From Arsenophonus sp048493715 (GTDB lineage: Bacteria > Pseudomonadota > Gammaproteobacteria > Enterobacterales > Enterobacteriaceae): 64,000 nucleotides of DNA. A model generated the notes under the pieces. It was not told the DNA's origin. It worked only from the letters and a program-made list of their open reading frames with translations, and searched no databases. The stretch lies in assembly GCA_048493715.1 (NCBI GenBank), contig JBGDCZ010000011.1, positions 1-64,000 of the forward strand. Direction: 5' to 3'. Shown here in pieces: positions 36,820 to 47,359 of the stretch (positions within the stretch are counted from its first letter, which is position 1; every line of letters starts with the position of its first letter). A program made the translations under genes and the position numbers.

Positions 36820-37257
36820 GGCGGCTTTTTTTAGCGGCTATGTTTCTGAACTATATAACAGTATTTAATTTTCATTTTAATATATCAAATAATTAAAATA
36901 TAAATAAAATTCTTGAATATTCAAGACTAGATAATAAGATTACGTATCTTTTTTAAAAATTAGCCACTTAAAAGCATATAAAAAATAAGAATTAATATTC
37001 AAAAAATAATTAATATTTTCTAAACTCAATAGAATTCAAAATAATAATAACGTTATACATTTTACTCATACTAATAAAATAATTTAAGATTATATTATCA
37101 TTACATATCAAAAAAATTTATAAAATAATTTGCTCCATTTAACAGAATTTTTCTTATAAAGTCGCTATATTAATTTTTATCTTCATTTCATTTTTACAGA
37201 CTCATAATTATAGATTGTTTACAGCCATAAAGTTGCTAACTTAAAGAGATAAATATA
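36820..37257. other. Intergenic region, psiF to DUF924 relics
   Basis: About 440 bp, very AT-rich, with no recognisable gene or RNA. AAGGCGGC and TAGCGGC around a T run directly after the psiF relic could be the remains of a terminator. Confidence 0.5.
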
Positions 37258-37802
37258 ATGCATAATGAATGGCAAGAAGTTTTAGATTTTTGGTTTAAAG
37301 AATCCACCAATAAACAATGGTTCGAAAAAAACCACAATTTAACGCTATCATACGGGATAGATTAAGCATACTACTGAAAAAGCAAGTCGTGGAGAACTTG
37401 CACATTGGCGTTGTTCAATAAAAGATAGGTTAGCTGAAATTATCGTACTTGATCAATTTTCACGAAATATTTGGCATGATACCGTAAAAGCATTTTCTCA
37501 AGATAATATGGCGCTAATGTTAGCTCAAGAAGCTATTAAACAGCCAGATTATACCAACTTACCCATCACACAGCGTAAATTTATTTTGATGCCATTTATG
37601 CATTCAGAATCACCTTTTATTCATCAAAAAGCAGTTCCTCTCTTTACTGCCTTAAATGATAAAATAACACTTGAATTTAAAATGCGACATAAAGAAATTA
37701 TTGATCATTTTGGCCGCTATCCACAATAGAAATAAAATTCTTAATATGGCTTTTACCCTTGAAGAAATATTAGTTTTAAAGAAATCTGGCTCCAGTTTCT
37801 AG
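37258..37802 (+). pseudogene. DUF924 family protein pseudogene
   Basis: Starts MHNEWQEVLDFWFKESTNKQ as usual for DUF924 proteins of about 180 residues. It breaks after NHNLT and resumes in other frames with VLDQFSRNIWHDT, MALMLAQEAI, FILMPFMHSESPFIHQKA and MRHKEIIDHFGRYP. A final frameshift precedes HNRNKILNMAFTLEE and the C-terminus. The family is an all-helical, TPR-like cytosolic protein of unknown function. Two or more frameshifts inactivate it. Confidence 0.85.
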
Positions 37803-37846
37803 TCTAAAAAAATGAGTATATGTTTTGTGCATATACTCTATTACGC

Positions 37847-38448
37847 TTATTCAATAAAACAATGGTATTTTGCAAATTGTAAATTAAGCGGTTGTTGAAC
37901 AGTTTTTAAATATTCTTCTGCAATAACCACAATATTTCGATAAAAAATGTGCTCTAACTTTGTCATTTGTATTAAAGATAAATAACGATATGCCCAAGGC
38001 AATAAATGCTTCTCTATTAATTCAATTGCTATATTTTCTCTATTTTTTTCCAATAAATAAACCACTGCTAATAACATAAGCCCAAACTGATCAGCCGATT
38101 CATTCTGATCACTATATATAGAGAGAGTGTAAAGATAGAAAGCGCTGATATGCTTAAGTTGAGCTTTCCATAACGATTTTTTCTGAGTCTAAATAGACAG
38201 ATCCCCAAGGAGGAACTGGCATATTTCTTTGTCCTTCAAATAAAATATAAAAATCATAAATTAATAATCTAAAATCTTGCTTTGCTATTTCTTTTGTTAG
38301 CTTCTCAATTTTCTGTATATCTATCTCGCCATGGAAATAACTCAACAAAAAAATGCATTAAAAGAATTAATGACTTTACTGAGGGTGAATCAGGCGGATA
38401 ATAAAAACATGCCTCGAGAATACGCAAAATTGAAGTATTTAATAGCAT
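37847..38448 (-). pseudogene. dmsD: TorD/DmsD-type Tat proofreading chaperone pseudogene
   Basis: DmsD binds the twin-arginine signal of DmsA before export. The minus strand reads ILRILEACFYYPPDSPSVK, then MPVPPWGSVYLDSEKIV with the family PPWGSV motif, and LPWAYRYLSLI near the end. These parts lie in different frames with gaps at about 38340 and 38110. It follows the dmsC relic, so the set was a dmsABCD operon. Dead with the rest of the system. Confidence 0.82.
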
Positions 38449-38502
38449 AAAATTTATTTTCCAAACAATAATAATATGCAGTTCACTTCCATAAAAAGCA
38501 GC

Positions 38503-39331
38503 TCATAAAAAGTAACAGTAACAAAAAATTACTCTGCAAATATACTTTTGCAGAGTAAATAATAAAACATAGTTTACATAGTAACTTTGCCATAAATTAT
38601 GGAAAGCTATGCGACCGGATAGTTCTGCTAAAAAAACAATAACTGCACAAACAATTAAAGTCGTTCGCGGCACATTATCTTTTAAAATTACAGCTGCCAT
38701 TACAAATAATGCTAAACCAAGTAAACGAGCTGTATGCCCCAAAATCCCGTTTGCTCCATCGCTTTTGAGTTAAGTAAACTGATACAATCGAATTTAGTAG
38801 CCAAAATTACCAGTGCACCAATAATAAAAAACAGAGCTCCCAGTTTGGGTGCTCCTATTTTATTGTCGCTAATGCTTCACTACCGATAAAACAAGTCATC
38901 CACATTTGTAACGTAGTAATGCGTATGCCAATTATCTACTGTATCAATATAATGTACTTGTGGAACTGACCAGACAAAAACTATACCAGCAATAACCACC
39001 GCTAAATTACAAATTTGTTGCAGTTTAGTAAACTTTTTTAAAAATGATAAAAATACCGTACCTACAGCCAATACCATAAAAATACTGCTAAAAAAGCTTC
39101 ATTACTCATTGGTAAACGACCAATCCCTAGGAGTATATAAAAAAACACAATGGTTACCCAACATGCAAATTACCAATAACTAATCCCCAAAACATTACTA
39201 CAGTGGCGAATAGATTGGCATTAAGCAGTTGATTTTTATTAATCAGGCTAAGTTTCCTACTCAAATAAACAATCAAAAATAGTCCTGCCACTAATTGACC
39301 CAATACGGTAAAAAAACCAGGGGAAGCTCAT
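38503..39331 (-). pseudogene. dmsC: DMSO reductase membrane anchor DmsC pseudogene
   Basis: DmsC anchors DmsAB and passes electrons from menaquinol. The ATG (39331) overlaps the dmsB stop as ATGA. Hydrophobic segments resembling DmsC appear in several frames: LVAGLFLIVYLSRKL, FVWSVPQVHYIDTVDNWHT and GHTARLLGLALFVMAAVI. The last is followed by LAELSGRIAFHNLW, the equivalent of the E. coli C-terminus. Many frameshifts and some deletions separate them. Confidence 0.82.
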
Positions 39332-39944
39332 GCATATTTAACCTCCGCGAGATTTTGTAATTTGCCTGTCTGATCACTAAATGGTTTAGCGTCTTTATGC
39401 GGTTTAATCACAATATTAGGTTGAGTTAAAGTAGGATCTGGCATTGGTGCAATACCATTTTCATGCCCATGTAGTTCACGTAATAACAAAATTTCACCAA
39501 AATCTAGCGCTCGTTGGGGATATGAATCAACACAAACAGGTTTCATGCCTTTGGCAACTCGTTGATAACAGCCATCGCATTTACTCATTAACTTTTTACT
39601 TGCATCAAATTGGGGAGTTCCATAAGAGCAACGAAGCTCACAATAACGACAACCGACACAGACATCCTGATTGACTACCACTAAAACATCTTCTTGCCGT
39701 TCATGCATAGCACCCGTTGGACAACCTGCCTAGCAAGTAGGTGAATCACAATGATTACAAGCAATTGATAAATAATAGTTATAAATATTTTGTTGCCAAA
39801 TACCATCCTGTTGTTGCCAACTACCGCCACCATATTCATAAACCCGCCGAAACTTAGCGCCTAATTTTAGATCTTTTTCATCTTTGTAACTAACCTGGCA
39901 AGTTTTACAACCGGTACACTTAGCGGAGTCAAAGAAAAAAACAT
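39328..39944 (-). pseudogene. dmsB: DMSO reductase iron-sulfur subunit DmsB pseudogene
   Basis: DmsB carries four [4Fe-4S] clusters. Cysteine groups are seen as KCTGCKTC, CNHCDSPTC, CVGCRYCELRC and KCDGC. An early frameshift follows the start (39944), and an in-frame TAG at about 39731 interrupts the second cysteine group (SPTC, stop, AGCPTGAM). The C-terminal part with PNIVIKP is open to the stop at 39328. The gene lies between the dmsA and dmsC relics and cannot produce the protein. Confidence 0.88.
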
Positions 39945-39951
39945 TACTTTA

Positions 39952-42369
39952 TTAATCAAATACTTGATTAAATTTAACTTCAACTAAATCGGTATGTTGT
40001 GGAGTACCCTTAGCAAAGGGAGAAGGATGTAATGAAGTTAAGGTATTAATACAACCACCTACATCGATCCCTTGCTTATTAACATTACACCAAGCTCCCT
40101 GAGGAACAGCAATCACCCCCAGGTAAAACTCGATTGGTAACTTTAGTTTTGATATATACGCCCACGATCATTATAAATTTTAGCAATATCCCCCTGTTTC
40201 AGATCCCTCATCTTAGCATCAATTGGATTGATCCAAAATTGATGAGGAATAGCTTCACGTAACATAGAAACACTATAATAGCTTGAATGGACATGACCTT
40301 TATTATAAAACCCGGTCATCTGTAAAGGATATTTCTTTTTGCTGTCCACATTTTCAACGCCTTCTCGATTAGCGTAATATTCAGGTATAGAGGGAATACG
40401 ATCACCGTCAGATAATTGCCACTCTTGCACGATTTTATTGAATTGTTCCGAATAAATTTCAATTTTTCCCGATGGCGTTTTTAGTGGATATTTATCTGGA
40501 TCGAGACGAAAATCTTTAAGCGTAATTTGTTGATCACTATCTGCTAATCGACGATCAATAATCCCCTGATCATTAGTTTGTGTAAAAGGTGGTAAATGCG
40601 GCATTAATTCACGGGTTTTATTATAACAGTGTTCAATCCACTGTTGATAAGTACGACCTTCGGTAAATTCCGCCACAACCCCCAATTTTTCCGCAATTTC
40701 AGCTAACACATCATAACACGGCCGATTTTGCCATGAATAGTTTAATAGCCTGTTCAAACGCACCAAATAGTGATAGAAACCACTGGCATAAGAGTTATTA
40801 ATTAAATCATCTGCTTCCACCAGTGTAACATCTGGCAGCAATAAATCCGCATATTTGGCTGAAGCCGTATTATGATTATCCCATACTAAGATAAACTCAC
40901 ATTCTGATTCATCAGTAAGAATTTGATGAGTTTTATTTAAATCAGCATGCTGATTACCAATAACATTACTGGAATAGCACCACAAAAATTTGACGCCGAT
41001 ATCTAATTTATCTTTACCTCTGTGCCGGCATTTTTTGCTGTTAGCTCAGGCCCTCAAACAATCGTTTCACTCCACATAAATGTTGGTATTGTGGTTTTTA
41101 CTGGATTAGGCAACGAAAAACTGGCAACCGGATAAGTAATGCTTCCTCTCCAAAGTCCAGTATTAACCTGGACGACCAATATGACCACTCATCAACGGTA
41201 GCATCATAATTGAACGACAGGCTTGTTCACATTCACCGTACGTTGCAAACCCCACCCTTGTGAGATCTAAGCAGCTTTAGTGTTAGCAATTTCACGGGCT
41301 AATTGAATGATACACTGACTTGAAATACCCGTCAGGCTGCTTGCCTATTCAGGTGTTTTAAATACCATCTGGCCCATTACCCAAAATATAATCTTTGTAT
41401 GCAGCATTAGGCAATGCTGATGGAGGTAAGGTTCAGCCAACACAATATTTTGCTAAAAAAGCTTCGTCTGTTAGTTGTTTCCTTGATCATGACATAACCA
41501 AATAACCAAGCGCCGCAACTAACACCGCGTCGGTGCCTGGATAAATCGGAATCCATTCAGCACCTAATGTCGTAACACTATCTGTACTACGGAGAATAAT
41601 AATGACTTTGGCTTGACTCTTTTGTAGTGCATTTAAAGTTTCATAAAATTGACCTCCGCCAGACGTACACGTTTCGGCTAAATTATGACCAAACATCACC
41701 ACTAAATCAGAATTAGCAATTTCATTTAATAAACTTTCTTCAGCGCTGCCATAAACATAAGGGGTAATTTCTGTTAATTGGGCATAAGAATAAGTACCAT
41801 AATCCTCCAGAAAACCACCAATAAGCGTTAATAAACGTTTGCAAGCTGTACGGCCGTGTAAATTTGCTCCCGTTGAGCCGGTACTATATTAATAATAGAT
41901 AGCTTCATTACCATATTTCTCAATAGGTTCCTTTAATTTTTGCGCGATATGGTTGTTGCTTCATCCCAGCTAATTTTTTGAACTTACCTTCACCTCGCTT
42001 ACCTACCCGTACCATGGGATATTTTAGTCGATCAAGATTATAGGTTTTCCAACACACTGATCTGCCACGCAAGCAAGGCCTAATTTGATGTTCGCCAAAT
42101 TTGGCATCATCATAGAAGGTTTCATTTGAAATACGTTGAATGACATTATCTTTCACATGTACTTTGAGTGGACAACGACTACCGCAATTAACTAAGCAAG
42201 CACTGTATTTGATTATTTCATCTAGCATAATACCTGTCGATTTAGCCTGAGCAGAAAAAGGAAGTGTGACGCTTCCAGCAATGGCTGCAACACTGGCAAT
42301 TGTCGCTGAAGTCTGTAAAAACTGTCGTCGATTCATTTGCGTAAAGTGTGTTGCTTTCTTTTTAGTCAT
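39952..42369 (-). pseudogene. dmsA: DMSO reductase catalytic subunit DmsA pseudogene
   Basis: DmsA is a periplasmic molybdopterin enzyme of about 800 residues. The twin-arginine signal NRRQFLQTSATIASVAAI is intact near the N-terminus, followed by YSACLVNCGSRCPLKVHVKD around the first cluster. A frameshift comes near GKFKKLAGM. Later open pieces include FGHNLAETCTSGGGQFYETL (near 41700) and ILVWDNHNTASAKYADLLLP (near 40880); the C-terminus VEVKFNQVFD ends at 39952. At least five breaks are needed to join them. The gene order dmsABC-dmsD is kept, so the operon was lost by point decay rather than deletion. Confidence 0.9.
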
Positions 42370-42445
42370 TGACATTAACCAATAGTAAAATAACAACAAA
42401 TTATCGTTATTGTTTTATGTTAAAAAAATAATGACAAAATAGATT

Positions 42446-42459
42446 ATGATTTAAATCAA
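42446..42459. promoter_or_regulatory. FNR box upstream of dmsA
   Basis: ATGATTTAAATCAA differs from the FNR consensus TTGAT-N4-ATCAA at one position and lies 77 bp before the dmsA start. E. coli dmsABC is FNR-activated under anaerobiosis. The site outlives the operon it controlled. Confidence 0.65.
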
Positions 42460-42675
42460 TTAAGGGTAATTATGAAATTTTCAGTGATATGCCATAAATT
42501 GCGAATAAAAACTTTAAAATTATTAAATTTTAATCGATTAACTAACCGCTAAAAGCGATTTTTTTCAATAACAAAGCACTATCTGATCCACTTTTAATTA
42601 CTCAAACTACTTTCTTTAAAAAAGTCAGACTTAATAGATATATTTAACGTAAAAAATTGATGAGACTAGCAGACT

Positions 42676-43751
42676 ATGTCCAGCAAAATATTAATAACCA
42701 GTTATAACAATAGTGGCTTTGGTGGTATGGAAACCGTTTGTCATGATTTTATTATGTTATTAAAAACACGACGGCCAGATATAACCGTAAGCTTTGTCTT
42801 TTTTAATGATAAACAAACCCAACTAATAATGATTGGTTAGATAACATACACACGACTATATTTTAGTATTAGAAACGGCAAGCTACGTCGTATTCATTAT
42901 GCTTTACAGCTGCGACAACTACTTATAGAGCAAAAAATTAACGCAATTATCGCCTTGGATTCGATTGCCTGCTATAACTCAAATATCAGTAGAAAACTTT
43001 TTCTTAGCTAGAAAAATCCCACTAATTCCCTGGCCGCATTTTTCCATTAGCGGAAGCTATAAAAAAGAATATATTTTAAAAGCTGATTACTATTACGCAA
43101 TCAGTTCAGGTATAACGAAACAATTAATTGCTCTTGGAGTCAATAAAAGTAATATTTTTACCTTATTTAATCTAATAAAAAACACGATGTTGTCATCCAG
43201 TGGCCTAAAGGTAAAACCACTTTTCTCTATTTGTCGAATATTCTTTGATGGACAAAAACAACTTGCTTTTCTATTTATTAGTCTAGCAAATGTCACTGGT
43301 GATTGGCAGCTGAATATTGTCGGCAGTGGTGAAGAAAAAGAGATCTATTAATTAATAGCAGCTAGCTAAGAAACTAAATATTGAAGAAAAAATTAGCTGG
43401 TATGGCTGGAAGCCAGATTCATGGTTTTATATACCTAATCATATCAAAACAGTTTCGGCCCTCCTACCTAACTTCCAGCCTTGAAGGACTCGGTATGGTT
43501 CTTCTTGAAGCTATATCCTATGCATTTACGCGATAAGTTCAAATTACCTAACAGGGCCAGAAGACATCATTAAAAATGACATTAATGGAAAATTATTTCC
43601 CGTTAATGATATGCCTTGTTTTGTTGATATATTACAAGGTATTGTTAATAATAAAACCTTATACATGCAGACTAGCATAAAAAATTCTATCTTAGACTTT
43701 TATGAAGCTAGTTACATTGACAGAGTTAATTTATCCCTAAAAAAATTCTAA
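42676..43751 (+). pseudogene. waaB: WaaB-like LPS core galactosyltransferase pseudogene
   Basis: WaaB (RfaB) is a GT4 transferase adding a galactose branch to the lipopolysaccharide outer core. The start MSSKILITSYNNSGFGGMET carries the GFGGMET donor-side motif. The frame ends early near 42840 and continues in others with ISSGITKQLIALGVNKSN, RIFFDGQKQLA, LNIVGSGEEKEI and finally a GT4 C-terminus (SNYLTGPEDII). Four or more frame breaks are present. It is the first of a core-sugar gene group with the GT25 and GT8 genes. Confidence 0.8.
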
Positions 43752-43841
43752 CGTGATATAATTTAGTGGATTAAATATTCTTATTTAATCCACATTATAA
43801 ATAAAATTTGGTTGTAACATCATTAAAAGAATATAAAAATG

Positions 43842-44642
43842 CTATTTATACCAAAAAATTAACGAACGAAAAAAACGCCTAACCTGTAGAAAAATAAAAG
43901 CCAAAGCAGACTCAATCTTACCTCTCTCTCTTCTTTTGTTCTTAATACTATACTTTCTTCTATCAGCTTCCAAATTGCTATTTTCAACAGTTACAATCGG
44001 ATGTTTTATAATTTCAGCTAAATAATATCCTCTAACCGCCTTTTTTTTATACAATAATCCCCATGAATCAGCGACAAAGAATTTCTTTGAAAACTCAGAG
44101 ATTATTTTTTCACAAGTGGTACGATGAATTAAGTAACAACAGGCGCGAAAAATTTTATCCGGACTGTAGGTTAATAACCGAAATGTAACATTAGCTATGG
44201 TTATTTTATTAAAAAAACTTAACGAAATTCGTTTTCTTGAACTAAGTCCTTCTTGACCACCCAGCAGATAAACATAATTTTTTTTTAGTAAATCACTTTT
44301 ACCCTGTTCTAGCACTTTAATTAAAGGTGATAATTTTTTATCAATGATAATATCATCCTCAAGAATCAACGCCCATTCAATATCGTTGGTTATAATATAT
44401 TGATAAATAGATTGATGACTGAAACTACAAGCAACCTCATTCATACTGCTTGCTTCAACAAAAGATTGGGCAGAATATGGTGGCCTTAACCAAGGCATAT
44501 CGTGTTGAGTTAATTTAGCCCCTTCAACGGCATCGACTATCGTAAAAGGTAAAGCTTGTGAAGACAATGCATGACTAATTTGTAATCTTCTATTTATATC
44601 CTTTTTCAATGAGACAATAAAAATAGGGCAAGACTTATTCAT
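43842..44642 (-). CDS. Glycosyltransferase family 25 (LPS biosynthesis)
   Basis: A 266-residue GT25 enzyme, the family of Lex2B/LgtB-type lipooligosaccharide galactosyltransferases. It begins MNKSCPIFIVSLKKDINRR, with the usual hxxxLxxxxxRR pattern, and has the metal-binding ALILEDDIII (about 95-105) and the CSFSHQSIY motif before it. The basic C-terminus with RRERGKIESALAF resembles membrane-associated family members. ATG 44642 was chosen because GGTGG precedes it; an upstream TTG adds four residues. It is intact and lies opposite in direction to the neighbouring waaB relic and GT8 gene. Confidence 0.85.
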   Translation of the reverse strand: MNKSCPIFIVSLKKDINRRLQISHALSSQALPFTIVDAVEGAKLTQHDMPWLRPPYSAQSFVEASSMNEVACSFSHQSIYQYIITNDIEWALILEDDIIIDKKLSPLIKVLEQGKSDLLKKNYVYLLGGQEGLSSRKRISLSFFNKITIANVTFRLLTYSPDKIFRACCYLIHRTTCEKIISEFSKKFFVADSWGLLYKKKAVRGYYLAEIIKHPIVTVENSNLEADRRKYSIKNKRRERGKIESALAFIFLQVRRFFRSLIFWYK

Positions 44643-45299
44643 TTGTGCCACCAAAAAATTTACATTTAATAATAAATTAACATAAATTATAACTATTTAG
44701 ATTTATTTTTACTACATTCTAAACTTTACACTAGAAAAGCGTTTTATTTTATACGCTATCCTTGAAAGCAAAATAGAATAAAATAATTATAAAAACATAA
44801 TATTTTTTATTATATTAATATTAGATTTTAAAAATTACCTCTTTTATGACGTAAATCTACTGCAATAAAATTTAATAGCTAAAATTATTAGCTAAAATTT
44901 AACTAATGTGTTGAAAAAATATCATAATTGCCTAAAAGTAATATATTAACTATACATCATATTCACTAATTATTTGATATGACGCAAAAAAATTAACGCT
45001 CGTTTCAATGAGTTTGTGATTGTATTTAATCCAAAAATAATAATTGATTCATTTAATATGAGAAAAAATTTCTGACCAAACAATCAACAAATAACTATTA
45101 GAAATAACATATAACTACGACAAAAATTATGTTTATTTTCAATATGATATAATTTTTTGTTCATTCTAAAAATATAATGATTATTAATAAATCTTTATAA
45201 AGTATAATAGTTTTAACAATGGTTTTTTCATTCCACTAACGCTAAAATCAGATAACATTTAAGATAAAATTAATGCAAGCTTTGCCAAAAGGAAACTTA
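44643..45299. other. Divergent intergenic region between GT25 and GT8 genes
   Basis: About 660 bp with no gene. It must contain the promoters of both divergent glycosyltransferase genes. It is very AT-rich, a feature of horizontally exchanged LPS loci, but I found no JUMPstart (ops) element. Confidence 0.5.
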
Positions 45300-46304
45300 A
45301 TGTATTTTAATAGTAAGGAGATCATACTGAAAAGTTATAAGTTTTCATCTGCAGATGAAAAAAATTGCCATTTTCATATTGCCTACGGTGCAGATATGAA
45401 TTTTTCCCTTGGTACAGCGATTTCCATATGTTCAATTTTACATTTTAATAAAAATTATATCTTTCACTTTTATATCTTCACGGATACGATTTCTGAGTCC
45501 GAACTTAAAAAATATGATGAACTAACAAAATTATATAATACAAAAATAACAATATTACTCATCGATACGCTACAGCTAAAAAAATTACCCACAAATAAGT
45601 TATGGTCTTATGCAATCTATTTTCGTTTCATCATTGCCAATTATTTTTACCACAAAATAAATAAAGTTTTATATTTAGATTCAGACATTATTTGCGCTGG
45701 CGATATATCAGAATTATTCACTATCGATTTAAGCCAACATATTATTGCAGCTGTCGCTGATCGAAATGAATATTTATGGCAAAAACGCGCTGAAATGCTA
45801 GCAACGCCGGGAATAGCTAATGGCTATTTTAATTCAGGTGTTATGTTGATCAATACAGACAAATGGCATGAAAATAAGGTAACAGAGAAAACAATAAATA
45901 TATTACTTGACGAAAAATCAAAGGCAAAATTTATATTTTATGATCAGGATGCATTGAATATATCACTGGTAAATCATGTCTTATTTCTAGACAAAAAGTT
46001 TAATACCCAATTTAGTATTAATTATGAATTAAAAAATAAACCATTATTCCCTATCATTGATAATGTAAAATTTATCCATTATATTGGTCCAACCAAACCA
46101 TGGAATAATTGGTCTGAATACCCTAGTATTCAATTATTTATAACAATAAAAACAAAATCCCCTTGGAAAGCTACTCCTCTTATTGCAGCATCAACGCCTA
46201 ATCAATATAGATATGCTGCTAAGCACATGTTTAATAAGAAGAAATATATTAAATGGCTATTAAATTATCTCTATTATTTTATTACTAAAGTCTTATCTAA
46301 ATAA
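45300..46304 (+). CDS. GT8 lipopolysaccharide core glycosyltransferase (WaaO/WaaJ type)
   Basis: A 334-residue GT8 retaining transferase similar to WaaO (RfaI), which adds glucose or galactose to the outer core. It shows FHIAYGADMNFSLGTAISIC (about 28-47), the metal-binding LYLDSDIICAGD, the GYFNSGVMLIN loop, and the acceptor-side DQDALN and HYIGPTKPW motifs. ATG 45300 matches the WaaO start and has AAGGA at good distance; an in-frame ATG 27 nt upstream lacks this. The frame is intact. Substrate cannot be told from sequence. Confidence 0.88.
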   Translation: MYFNSKEIILKSYKFSSADEKNCHFHIAYGADMNFSLGTAISICSILHFNKNYIFHFYIFTDTISESELKKYDELTKLYNTKITILLIDTLQLKKLPTNKLWSYAIYFRFIIANYFYHKINKVLYLDSDIICAGDISELFTIDLSQHIIAAVADRNEYLWQKRAEMLATPGIANGYFNSGVMLINTDKWHENKVTEKTINILLDEKSKAKFIFYDQDALNISLVNHVLFLDKKFNTQFSINYELKNKPLFPIIDNVKFIHYIGPTKPWNNWSEYPSIQLFITIKTKSPWKATPLIAASTPNQYRYAAKHMFNKKKYIKWLLNYLYYFITKVLSK

Positions 46305-46420
46305 CAAAATTGCGCCCGCTAAAAACCATAAAAATGGATAAATTCTGTTTGCAAATAACTAATGAATGATCCATTTTTAATAATTAAATTTTAAATTAGC
46401 TAAATATAGAAAATATATTT

Positions 46421-46445
46421 ACTTTACTTTACTTTACTTTACTTT
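46421..46445. repeat. Pentanucleotide tandem repeat (ACTTT)5
   Basis: Five exact ACTTT copies lie between the GT8 gene and the aldo-keto reductase relic. Both neighbours end here, so an effect on expression is unlikely. Confidence 0.9.
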
Positions 46446-46460
46446 CATTAATCTATAATA

Positions 46461-47219
46461 TTAAAATTTCCTTTTGGTCAATGTTAAATTAATAGCTTTA
46501 ACAAAATTTTCAACCTGAGCAACAAGTAGTCGCATTGGCAATCGTGCAGTAATTCCATAAAAGCCATTAACCAAGCAAGAGCAATTTCTGCTAAGGTTGC
46601 CTGATGCTCATCAGCAACTACCTACAACGCATTGAGAATTTTTTCACCTCTTTAATTAAGATACTTATCGACATCACTTCCTCTTGGGCTGATATTTAAG
46701 TCACTTTGACGACGATACTTATCGATTAAAAATCCTGATGCCAAACTATAGTAAGTGACACCCCCAATATTTTCTTGGTTACAAAGTGCCCTCAGATAAG
46801 CATTTAACGTCTCTTCATAAGGAGTATTTAGGTCTGGCCAGGCAAAATAGAGATCAATATAATCTGTTTGTAAACGCCGTAAAGAATCATCAACCGCTTT
46901 GGTGATCCAGCGGACAGAAAGCCCGCCCTTTCCTGGAAAACCTAAATCTGCACCAACTTTGGTAAAAATAACTAATTTATCTCTAGCTATTGAATATTTA
47001 GTCAACCAGGTGCCAATAATAGTTTCAGATTCTCCACCCCTATTACCTGACACCAAACTTGAATAAACATCTGCGGCATCAATGGCAACTAAACCATTAT
47101 CATACATAGCAATCTAATATTGTAAAACTCTCTTTTTCATTGGTCCAGCCAAATACGTTGCCGCCAAGCACAAGAAATGGAATAGCAAATCCTGTTGAGC
47201 CTAACCTTCGTAATTGCAT
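46461..47219 (-). pseudogene. Aldo-keto reductase pseudogene
   Basis: Starts MQLRRLGSTGFAIPFLVLGG and continues VFGWTNEKESF, then changes frame. NGLVAIDAADVYS provides the catalytic aspartate/tyrosine segment, KLVIFTKVGADLG the lysine, and LQTDYIDLYFAWPD follows. The C-terminal part is damaged by further frameshifts and stops (LAEIALAWLMA, VAQVENFVKAINL), and a block is missing around 46740. The intact family has about 320 residues. The exact subfamily is uncertain. Confidence 0.82.
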
Positions 47220-47359
47220 TATTTCCTCACTTACTTATTAAATAAAGCTAATAGACTAGCTAGAAGATACTTAGTCTTACCATAAGGTTGGATTTGTTTA
47301 AACTTTAACGCACAGTTAATAGACAGATAAAACTCAGCTATTGTTATGTTAAGGATAAC

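Noticed and set aside
28494..38000. Accessory zone as a new defence or toxin island
   Set aside because: The contents are mostly unrelated relics (protease, chorismate mutase, DJ-1, PsiF, DUF924) without shared orientation, operon structure, nuclease, ATPase or toxin-immunity pairs.
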